Shown here one piece after another: positions 1 to 5,060 of a stretch of DNA of 5,060 nt. The stretch is from Bacilli bacterium (GTDB lineage Bacteria > Bacillota_I > Bacilli_A > RF39 > UBA660). Position 1 is the first letter of the stretch. Every line of letters starts with the position of its first letter. A program made the position numbers and the translations under genes. Under the pieces are notes generated by a model. It was not told where the DNA came from and made no database searches. It saw only the letters and a program-made list of their open reading frames with translations. The DNA is taken from positions 1-5,060 of the forward strand of contig CAADST010000012.1 of NCBI GenBank assembly GCA_900751815.1, written 5' to 3'.

Positions 1-116
1 ATTTGCGGGTAAGTAATCTTGATCGAACTAAGTATTATTATGTTGTTGAGATAACTGGTGTAGATGAAGCTGGTAATGTTGCTAAAGACACAGTAAGAAT
101 TGAGGTTAAATCTTAA
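1..116 (+). CDS. C-terminal end of a surface protein with an Ig-like domain (partial)
   Basis: This is the 3' end of an open frame that enters from the left edge; the first full codon is at 3 and the TAA is at 114-116. About 37 residues are visible. They contain a YYYVVEITGVDEAGNVAKD stretch followed by TVRIEVKS and the stop. An alternating hydrophobic strand, a D-E-A-G-N turn and a final T-V-x-I-x-V strand are typical of the last two beta strands of bacterial Ig-like, DUF5011 or HYR-type repeats in secreted adhesins and cell-wall proteins. No sortase motif or TM anchor follows, so anchoring, if any, lies upstream. The exact Ig subfamily and the function of the full protein cannot be read from this fragment. 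No terminator is evident between its stop and the next gene. Confidence 0.72.
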   Translation, partial: LRVSNLDRTKYYYVVEITGVDEAGNVAKDTVRIEVKS

Positions 117-178
117 AAAGTCATAGATAAATATTCAGTATTAAAAACTTTTACTAGAACAAGAAGGTTGTGATATTA

Positions 179-847
179 GTGATTGATAAAGTATATAAAG
201 AGGTTGAAAAATTACTTGCTAGTGATAATTCGGGACATGGAATGAATCATATAAATAGAGTAGTTAAATTAGCAAGTGTTTTTGCCGATAGCGAAGGTGC
301 TAACAAAGATATAGTTGCTTTAATAGCATTACTTCATGATGTTGACGATTACAAATTATTTGGGGAAACTAATCTTTCTAATGCTAAAGAAATCATGATC
401 AAATGTAATATAGATGATAATACTAAAGAAATTATATTAAAAGCTATCTCTACAATTGGTTATAGTAAAAGAATCTCAGGTATTACTCCAGAGTCTATTG
501 AAGCAAAAGTTGTATCAGATGCTGATATGTGTGATGCTCTAGGAGCATCAGGTATTCTTAGAACTTATGCTTATAGTAAAGCGCATAATAGACCATTTTT
601 TGATAAAGATACATTCCCTAATTTAAATTTAACTGTTGATGATTATAAGAATGGTTCTGCTAGTGGAGTAAATCATATATTTGAAAAAATATTAAGACTC
701 CCTAAAATGATGTTAACAAAATCTGGTAAAAATGTGAGTTTATATCGCGAGAAAATAGTAATTGAATTTTTGTTTAACTTATTTGAAGAAGAAAATACTT
801 TAGAATGGAAAACATATTTAATAGATTATATTAAAGATAATAATTAA
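179..847 (+). CDS. HD-domain metal-dependent phosphohydrolase, YedJ/YpgQ type
   Basis: The product has 222 residues, close to the usual 200-220 of this family. Numbered from GTG 179, it shows SGHGMNH with metal-ligand candidate His24, the HD pair His53-Asp54 in LLHDVDD, and the distal Asp116 in SDADMCDALGASG. A C-terminal VNHIFEKILRL helix is also typical of YedJ/YpgQ proteins. No TM segment or signal peptide is seen, so it should be cytosolic. YpgQ of Bacillus is known as a (d)NTP pyrophosphohydrolase; that this protein shares the substrate is inference. Start choice: an in-frame GTG at 170 lies only 2 nt after the AAGAAGG at 161-167, which is too close. GTG 179 sits 11 nt after it and gives the family-like N-terminus MIDKVYKEV. 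The longer form would add 3 residues. The gene lies 62 nt after the preceding stop, and I cannot point to a clear promoter in that gap. Confidence 0.88.
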   Translation: MIDKVYKEVEKLLASDNSGHGMNHINRVVKLASVFADSEGANKDIVALIALLHDVDDYKLFGETNLSNAKEIMIKCNIDDNTKEIILKAISTIGYSKRISGITPESIEAKVVSDADMCDALGASGILRTYAYSKAHNRPFFDKDTFPNLNLTVDDYKNGSASGVNHIFEKILRLPKMMLTKSGKNVSLYREKIVIEFLFNLFEEENTLEWKTYLIDYIKDNN

Positions 848-853
848 CCACTA

Positions 854-878
854 GTTCCAACCTTGCCAAGGTTGGAAC
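854..878 (+). other. Perfect 11-bp hairpin resembling a tRNA-Gly(GCC) anticodon arm
   Basis: GTTCCAACCTT (854-864) and AAGGTTGGAAC (868-878) are perfect reverse complements around a GCC loop. Drawn with a 7-nt loop, the tip reads TTGCCAA, the same as the anticodon loop of the tRNA-Gly gene at 1364-1438, and the 11-mer CCTTGCCAAGG is shared. It lies between the HD and ASCH genes. The next T-run (889-893) begins 10 nt after the stem, so this is not a canonical intrinsic terminator, though weak termination or mRNA 3'-end protection is possible. No acceptor, D or T arm surrounds it, so it is not a tRNA gene. Confidence 0.7.
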
Positions 879-895
879 GGGGGATGGATTTTTAA

Positions 896-902
896 AAGGT
901 GG
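896..902 (+). promoter_or_regulatory. Shine-Dalgarno site of the ASCH gene
   Basis: AAGGTGG ends 7 nt before ATG 910 and fixes that start. The same sequence can pair, with one bulged A, to CCAACCTT (857-864). That segment is the left arm of the upstream hairpin, so hairpin formation would leave this site free. Confidence 0.75.
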
Positions 903-909
903 TATTTAA

Positions 910-1266
910 ATGGAAAATTTAGAAACATGGCAATTTGGTATTGATAATGATTATTTGGTAGGTTTAGTATTAAGTGGTAAAAAAACGGCTACTACATCTA
1001 TATATGATGAAAAAGATATTCCGAAAGTTAATGAAGAATCAATATTGTTATTTGAAAGCAAGAAAAAAGCCTGTGTGTTAAAAACAAAAAAAGTAATTAT
1101 TACAGAATTTAAAAATATTAATGAAGAACTTTCTAATCTTGAAGGAGAAGGTACTTTTGATGAATGGCGAAAAAGTCATATTAAATTTTTTGAAAGTATA
1201 GATTCAAATTTTAATGAGAATACTAAAGTAGTATTTGAAATATTTAAAGTAATTAAACGATTTTGA
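910..1266 (+). CDS. ASCH-domain (PUA-like) protein, YhfF type
   Basis: The product is a 118-residue soluble protein with no signal peptide. Family marks in order are an early W-x-F-G (residues 7-10), LVLSGKKTATTS (19-30), a central beta region, EGEG (78-81), and DEWRKSHIKFF (84-94). This is the layout of the COG4405/YhfF ASCH group, a PUA-like beta-barrel predicted to bind RNA or modified nucleosides. Some ASCH relatives are hydrolases: E. coli YqfB removes the acetyl group of N4-acetylcytidine using a Lys-Thr-Glu set. Lys25, Thr28 and a Glu of the EGEG motif could be equivalents here, but that alignment is mine and unverified. The protein is somewhat shorter than typical YhfF members, mainly at the C-terminus, with no sign of truncation. 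It is preceded by a good SD and ends in TGA. Confidence 0.85.
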   Translation: MENLETWQFGIDNDYLVGLVLSGKKTATTSIYDEKDIPKVNEESILLFESKKKACVLKTKKVIITEFKNINEELSNLEGEGTFDEWRKSHIKFFESIDSNFNENTKVVFEIFKVIKRF

Positions 1267-1275
1267 TACTTAAAA

Positions 1276-1306
1276 AACTTGAGGTCGCAATTTGCGATAC
1301 CAAGTT
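1276..1306 (+). other. Imperfect hairpin downstream of the ASCH gene
   Basis: AACTT (1276-1280) pairs with AAGTT (1302-1306), GGT (1283-1285) with ACC (1299-1301), and CGCA (1286-1289) with TGCG (1293-1296) around an ATT loop. GA (1281-1282) and AT (1297-1298) remain as small bulges. It starts 9 nt after the ASCH stop. The following bases are A/T mixed rather than a T-run, so a role in 3'-end processing or as a weak stop signal is a guess. Confidence 0.45.
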
Positions 1307-1329
1307 ATAAAATTAATTTACTAAACAAA

Positions 1330-1354
1330 AAAAGTACGATAACCTCGTACTTTT
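1330..1354. terminator. Bidirectional intrinsic terminator between the ASCH and tRNA-Gly genes
   Basis: AAAAGTACGA (1330-1339) and TCGTACTTTT (1345-1354) form a perfect 10-bp stem with a 5-nt loop. On the plus strand the stem runs into TTTTAATTTTT, ending ASCH transcription. On the minus strand it is followed by a run of seven T, 10 nt beyond the encoded CCA end of the tRNA. The convergent gene arrangement fits a shared terminator. Confidence 0.88.
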
Positions 1355-1363
1355 AATTTTTCT

Positions 1364-1438
1364 TGGAGCAAGTGAGCAGAATCGAACTGCCGTCTCAGCC
1401 TTGGCAAGGCCGCATACTAACCGCTGTACTACACCTGC
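1364..1438 (-). tRNA. tRNA-Gly (anticodon GCC), CCA encoded
   Basis: The reverse complement folds as a complete 75-nt tRNA. The acceptor stem GCAGGTG/CACTTGC has 7 pairs with one G-T; then T8 and A9. The D-stem GTAC/GTAT encloses the loop AGCGGTTA with the GG pair. The anticodon stem CGGCC/GGCTG encloses the loop TTGCCAA with anticodon GCC (plus-strand 1403-1405). The variable loop is AGAC, and the T-arm GGCAG-TTCGATT-CTGCT is standard. The discriminator is T and CCA is encoded at 1364-1366. GCC reads the glycine codons GGC and GGT; GGT is common in this window. Its promoter lies at 1447-1475 and its terminator at 1330-1354, so it is a single-gene transcription unit with very short flanks. 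Confidence 0.96.
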
Positions 1439-1446
1439 GTAAATAA

Positions 1447-1475
1447 ATTGTATCAAATTTCTACTTTTTTTGCAA
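1447..1475 (-). promoter_or_regulatory. Sigma-A-type promoter of the tRNA-Gly gene
   Basis: Read on the minus strand, TTGCAA (1475-1470) is the -35 and TACAAT (1452-1447) the -10, with a 17-bp spacer and an extended -10 TGA directly before the -10. Transcription should begin near 1440, about 2 nt upstream of the mature tRNA 5' end at 1438. Confidence 0.82.
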
Positions 1476-1481
1476 CAATAA

Positions 1482-1510
1482 TTGATTAAAAAGTTAAATA
1501 TTGCTATAAT
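1482..1510 (+). promoter_or_regulatory. Sigma-A-type promoter of the ltaS operon
   Basis: TTGATT (1482-1487) as -35 and a consensus TATAAT (1505-1510) as -10 are separated by exactly 17 bp, with an extended -10 TGC at 1502-1504. The predicted start is near 1517, giving a leader of about 16 nt before ATG 1533. Its -35 is 6 bp from the -35 of the divergent tRNA promoter. Confidence 0.88.
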
Positions 1511-1520
1511 ATTGTTTGTA

Positions 1521-1527
1521 AGAAGGG
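1521..1527 (+). promoter_or_regulatory. Shine-Dalgarno site deciding the ltaS start
   Basis: AGAAGGG lies 5 nt before ATG 1533. The longer in-frame TTG at 1482 has no such site and falls inside the -35 box, upstream of the predicted transcript start, so it cannot be the initiator. Confidence 0.82.
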
Positions 1528-1532
1528 AAAAT

Positions 1533-3554
1533 ATGAAGAAAAAAATAAAAAAAACATTAAAAACAATTCGTAAAAGTATTGTTGAATATATAATTACTAA
1601 TCGTTTATTTATATCTTATGTAATACTTGCAATAATTGGTACAATGTTTGTAAGATATTTTACCATAGGTAATTTTTTTAGCTTTAAACCATTTATAACT
1701 GATTTAGGAATAATTTTAATTATTGGCGGTTTAGGTTATTTTGTTAAGCCCAAAAATCAATTTAAATATTATTTCATATGGTTAATAATATTTACAATAA
1801 TTAATGTTATAAATTCTATTTATTATAAATTCTATGTTAATTTTGCTTCTATTGGCTATTTAGATACTGTATCCCAAGCGGAAACTGTAACTGGTTCAAT
1901 ATTTGAAAAATTAAGTCTTTTTGATATTATGTATATTTTAGTACCAATAATATTTTATGTAATTCATAAAAAATTATTATCATCATCTTATTATTATTTT
2001 ATTGATAAAATAGAAAAAGGCAAAAAAATGGTTGTAACAACTCTTTTGGTGGGTGTTTTATGTCTTGGATATAGCTTTGGTACGGCATCAGGAACAGATT
2101 ATTCACGCCTTGCTAAACAATGGAATAGAGAATATGTGGTTGAAAGATTTGGTATTTTAATGTATCAAGTAAATGATGCTGTTCAAGTTGTTAGAACTAA
2201 ACTTAGCAGTTTATTTGGAGTTGAAGAAGCAGAGGCGATTTTTGATGCTTATATTGATCAAAAAGAAGAACATGTGGACAATGAATATACAGGTATTTTA
2301 AAGGGAAAAAATATTGTATTTGTTCATATGGAAGGAATGCAAACTTTCTTAATGGATTTAGAATTTAATGGAGCAGAGGTTACTCCAAATTTAAATAGAC
2401 TTGCTAGTGAAGGAATGTTTTTCTCAAACTTCTATCCTCAAGTAAGTACTGGTACTTCATCAGATACCGAATTTACTTTACTTACAGGATTAATGCCTGC
2501 AGCAAGTGGAGCTGTATTTACAAGTTATTATGACCGGGAATATTTTACGATACCTAAATATTTACAAGAATTAGGATATTATACATTTAGTATGCATGGA
2601 AATCTTGCCAGTATGTGGAGTAGAGATAGAGCTCATCCATCTCTTGGTTATGAAGGAATGTATTTTGAAGAATCATTTACTTACGAAGAATCTGATGTTA
2701 TTAATCTAGGTATAAATGATAGATTATTCTTTAGACAAGCTATACCTATTATGGAAAATATAGAAAGTACTTATGAAAATTATATGGGCTATGTAATTAC
2801 TTTATCAAATCACTCACCATTTTATGAAGCAGCTCCATATAGTAATTTAGATTTATCAAGTCATTATACAGAAATTAACCCTGATACTTTAGAAGAAGTA
2901 GATGTGAGTGTTGATTATTTATCAGATACAGCAGTTGGCGAATATATAAAAAGCGCTAATTATGCAGATATGGCTCTTGGAGATTTCTTAAATTACATCA
3001 ATGAATCTGATGCTTTTGATGATACAGTATTTGTATTCTTTGGAGATCATGATGCTAAACTTAATCGGGGAGAAATAAATTATTTATATAATTTAAATCC
3101 TGAAACTGGTGAAGAATACGAAGAAGGCGACCCAGAATATGTAGAGTATGATTATTATGATCATGAACTTAATAAAAAGACACCACTTATTATTTGGACT
3201 AAAAATGAAGAATTAAGAGATGTGTTTAGTGGAGAAATTACTTATTATACAGGTATGTATAATGTAGCTCCAACCATACTAAATATGTATGGACTATATA
3301 ATAAATATACTGTTGGAGAAGATATCTTTAATGCTAAAGATGATAATTTAATAGTGTTTCCAAATGGAAATATATTAACTAATAAAGTATATTACAATAA
3401 TTCAACTGGAGAATATAAAGTATTAGAAGATGGTGCTATAATTGATGAAGATTATATAGAAAATGTTAGTGCTATTGGGGAAGAAAGACTTGATATATCT
3501 AATTTAATTATAGTTTATGATTTGCTTGATTCCGTATCCATGACAGGAGAATGA
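1533..3554 (+). CDS. ltaS: Lipoteichoic acid synthase-type polyglycerol-phosphate transferase
   Basis: The product has 673 residues, slightly longer than the roughly 650 of S. aureus LtaS. Five TM segments lie near 25-43, 53-71, 79-98, 129-148 and 166-184, followed by a linker and an extracellular sulfatase-fold domain from about 258. LtaS-family enzymes move glycerol phosphate from phosphatidylglycerol onto the growing lipoteichoic acid chain outside the membrane. Visible active-site equivalents are Glu267 (HME), the nucleophile position in GTSSDTEF (Ser309 by my alignment, where S. aureus has Thr300), HGN (355-357), Trp362 and Arg364, His427 (LSNH), and Asp505-His506 (FGDHD). An acidic insertion occupies about 521-546, and the C-terminal tail from about 600 looks lineage-specific. 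It is first in an operon, with the next gene 1 nt after its TGA. A paralogue such as an LTA primase or another phosphoglycerol transferase cannot be excluded. Confidence 0.9.
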   Translation: MKKKIKKTLKTIRKSIVEYIITNRLFISYVILAIIGTMFVRYFTIGNFFSFKPFITDLGIILIIGGLGYFVKPKNQFKYYFIWLIIFTIINVINSIYYKFYVNFASIGYLDTVSQAETVTGSIFEKLSLFDIMYILVPIIFYVIHKKLLSSSYYYFIDKIEKGKKMVVTTLLVGVLCLGYSFGTASGTDYSRLAKQWNREYVVERFGILMYQVNDAVQVVRTKLSSLFGVEEAEAIFDAYIDQKEEHVDNEYTGILKGKNIVFVHMEGMQTFLMDLEFNGAEVTPNLNRLASEGMFFSNFYPQVSTGTSSDTEFTLLTGLMPAASGAVFTSYYDREYFTIPKYLQELGYYTFSMHGNLASMWSRDRAHPSLGYEGMYFEESFTYEESDVINLGINDRLFFRQAIPIMENIESTYENYMGYVITLSNHSPFYEAAPYSNLDLSSHYTEINPDTLEEVDVSVDYLSDTAVGEYIKSANYADMALGDFLNYINESDAFDDTVFVFFGDHDAKLNRGEINYLYNLNPETGEEYEEGDPEYVEYDYYDHELNKKTPLIIWTKNEELRDVFSGEITYYTGMYNVAPTILNMYGLYNKYTVGEDIFNAKDDNLIVFPNGNILTNKVYYNNSTGEYKVLEDGAIIDEDYIENVSAIGEERLDISNLIIVYDLLDSVSMTGE

Positions 3555-3555
3555 T

Positions 3556-4179
3556 ATGAAGAAAAAATATAAAAGAATATTAATAATAATTCTAATAGTT
3601 GTACTGCTTGCTATTATATCTTTTGTAATATATAAAATTTTATTAAATAATAAAACGGAAGAAGAAATAGTAAATGTAGTTGATAGTATTTCCGAATATG
3701 GATAAAATTTAGATGATCGAGATACTGAACTCATGAAAAGTACTTATGAGGAATTAAAAAACATTTTAAATAGTGATGAAATAGATTATGAACTATATGC
3801 GAGTGCTTTAGCTAGATTATTTGTTATTGATTTATTTACAATGGATAATAAAATTAACAAATATGATGTTGGAAGTACTGAATATGTTTATCCAGATGCC
3901 TTGGAAAACTTTAAATTAAATGTTGAGGACACATTATATAAACATATGGAAAATAATTCTAGTGGTAAAAGAAAACAAGATTTGCCAGAAGTATCTAGTA
4001 TTGAGGTATTAAGTAATGAAACAGATGAGTATACTATTGGGGAAAATTCCTTTGATTCCTATATAGTTAATTTGTCATGGCAATATGTAAGTGATTTAGG
4101 TTATGATAATAATGCATTAATTACATTAATTAATTTAGATAATAAATTATATGTTGTAGAATACGAAGTTGGAGAATAA
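3556..4179 (+). pseudogene. Single-TM extracytoplasmic protein of unknown function, split by an in-frame TAA
   Basis: ATG 3556 has GGAG (3546-3549) with 6-nt spacing and lies 1 nt after the ltaS stop. It encodes 49 residues: a KKKYKR start, one TM helix (about 8-26), and a short extracytoplasmic stretch ending SISEYG. TAA at 3703-3705 then stops it. The same frame reopens at once (NLDDRDTELMKSTYEELK) and runs to TAA 4177-4179, giving about 206 residues in all. The piece from ATG 3733 (148 residues) has no convincing SD and no signal of its own, so it is best read as the rest of one gene. The shape is a membrane-anchored domain facing outward, with helical then beta-rich sequence (YIVNLSWQYV, ALITLINLDNKLYVVEYEV). 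I do not recognise the family. A single nonsense change, for example from a Tyr codon, explains the break; a sequencing error or readthrough are alternatives. Its position between ltaS and an LCP gene suggests an envelope role. Confidence 0.75.
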
Positions 4180-4184
4180 AAAGG

Positions 4185-5060
4185 ATGAAGAAAGTATTAA
4201 GAAAATTAAAAAGATCTAAATGTATATATCGATATTTATATTATATAATAGGAATTCTTTATATAATTTCTTTGTTTTTCTTTGTAAAAAGTTTACTTAG
4301 TTTAAAAGGAATAGAAACTACTATTAGAATAATATTTATAATTTTCTTTATTTTGTATCTTATTTTATATTTATTTATTAATTTATTAAATCTACTTAGA
4401 AGAAAATATAAGGGAGTAGTTATTACATCGATAATATCATTTATGTTTATTGTTATATTTATTGTAGGTTCTTATTATATAAATATGATTTATAATAATT
4501 TAAGTAATATGACTGATGATGAAAATTTAGTATATACAAGTTTATTAATATCTTTAAAAGATACAAAGTTTAATAATGATTCTGTTTTAGGTATGATAAA
4601 TGATGAAGCTGAAATAGAAGGTAATATACTGGCTCAAAAGCTATATAGTGAAGAAAAACTTGTAAATAGTATTACCGAATATAATGATTATTATAGTATG
4701 CTTAAAGATTTATATAATGGAGATATTGATGCGATATTTGTCCCAAGTAATTATGTAACACTATTTAATGAAGAAGAAGATTACCAAAACATTGCAAGTG
4801 ATACTAAAGTTTTATATAAATATAGCGAAGAGAGAGAAAATCAAGATTTAGTTTTATCAAGTAATAAAACTTTTGAAGAACCTTTAACATTCTTACTTTT
4901 AGGAGTTGATTCTGAAGATAATGGCTTAAATGCTAATGCCGCATTTAACGGGGATACTTTAATGATTATTACTTTTAATCCTGATACGCTGCAAACAACA
5001 ATGGTTAGTATTCCAAGGGATACTTTTGTACCAATTGCTTGTCGTAATGATCAGTATGCC
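4185..5060 (+). CDS. LytR-CpsA-Psr (LCP) family protein with N-terminal membrane and solute-binding-like regions (partial, 3' end missing)
   Basis: The frame is open from ATG 4185 to the window end (292 codons), starting 5 nt after the previous stop; GGAG at 4171-4174, inside the previous gene, is the likely SD. Three TM segments lie near 17-38, 46-68 and 78-98. Residues about 117-216 look like one lobe of a type-2 solute-binding fold: LGMINDEAEIEG, then LYNGDIDAIFVPSNY and a TKVLYKYSEE end. The LCP domain begins near 233 with FLLLGVDSED, then NGDTLMIITFNPDTLQTTMV and SIPRDTFVPI, including Asp242, Asp257, Arg278 and Asp279. LCP enzymes transfer polyprenyl-phosphate-linked glycopolymers to peptidoglycan outside the membrane. 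Most have one TM helix; three plus an inserted domain is a less usual layout. The position expected to hold Arg in the common R-S-D motif is Asn255. It is third in the ltaS operon; the catalytic C-terminal part lies beyond the window. Confidence 0.9.
   Translation, partial: MKKVLRKLKRSKCIYRYLYYIIGILYIISLFFFVKSLLSLKGIETTIRIIFIIFFILYLILYLFINLLNLLRRKYKGVVITSIISFMFIVIFIVGSYYINMIYNNLSNMTDDENLVYTSLLISLKDTKFNNDSVLGMINDEAEIEGNILAQKLYSEEKLVNSITEYNDYYSMLKDLYNGDIDAIFVPSNYVTLFNEEEDYQNIASDTKVLYKYSEERENQDLVLSSNKTFEEPLTFLLLGVDSEDNGLNANAAFNGDTLMIITFNPDTLQTTMVSIPRDTFVPIACRNDQYA

Noticed and set aside
115..152. Inverted repeat AAAAGT/ACTTTT after the Ig-like gene as a terminator
   Set aside because: Only 6 weak A-T-rich pairs around a 25-nt loop and no following T-run.
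854..893. Intrinsic terminator after the HD gene
   Set aside because: The stem is strong, but the T-run begins 10 nt after it with a G-rich stretch in between, so it does not meet the usual terminator form.
854..909. T-box riboswitch for glycine
   Set aside because: A T-box specifier would show the codon rather than the anticodon, the leader is too short, and GGTGG at 898-902 is simply the SD.
3504..3734. 76-residue open frame on the minus strand
   Set aside because: It lies antisense across the end of ltaS and the next gene, has low-complexity Ser/Ile-rich sequence, no SD of note, and no family likeness; it is a shadow frame.
3733..4179. Independent 148-residue gene starting at ATG 3733
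   Set aside because: There is no convincing SD, no signal or TM segment, and the frame is continuous with 3556-3702 across one stop codon, so it is better treated as the second part of a broken gene.

Overview
The window is very AT-rich DNA from a low-GC Gram-positive bacterium. Proteins are full of Lys, Asn, Ile and Tyr, and Shine-Dalgarno sites are AAGG or GGAG types. It contains a lipoteichoic-acid-synthase-type gene and a LytR-CpsA-Psr (LCP) gene, which points to a walled Firmicute. TGA ends the ASCH and ltaS genes, so the code is standard bacterial rather than the Mycoplasma code. The style fits an uncultured gut Bacilli lineage (Erysipelotrichia or RF39-like), but that placement is inference.

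Left part (1-1354): the last 38 codons of a surface protein with an Ig-like repeat end; an HD-domain phosphohydrolase of the YedJ/YpgQ type; a perfect 11-bp hairpin whose tip looks like a tRNA-Gly(GCC) anticodon loop; a small ASCH-domain protein; an imperfect hairpin; and a bidirectional intrinsic terminator. All genes here are on the plus strand.

Centre (1364-1532): a tRNA-Gly(GCC) gene on the minus strand with an encoded CCA, found by folding the reverse complement. It is separated from the next plus-strand gene by two back-to-back promoters. Each has a 17-bp spacer and an extended -10, and their -35 boxes are only 6 bp apart. The minus promoter should start transcription about 2 nt before the mature tRNA. 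The plus promoter drives the envelope operon and shows that its first gene starts at ATG 1533, not at the upstream in-frame TTG.

Right part (1533-5060): a tight plus-strand envelope operon with 1-nt and 5-nt gaps. It holds (1) an LtaS-type five-TM polyglycerol-phosphate synthase; (2) a single-TM extracytoplasmic protein of unknown function, broken by an in-frame TAA at its 50th codon; and (3) an LCP-family protein cut by the window end. The LCP protein carries three TM helices and a region resembling a solute-binding domain before its LCP domain. LtaS makes the lipid-anchored glycerol-phosphate polymer, and LCP enzymes attach polymers to peptidoglycan or act in related envelope steps. The operon is therefore most simply read as cell-surface polymer assembly, with the broken middle gene as an accessory membrane protein. 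No mobile element, CRISPR array or phage gene is visible.
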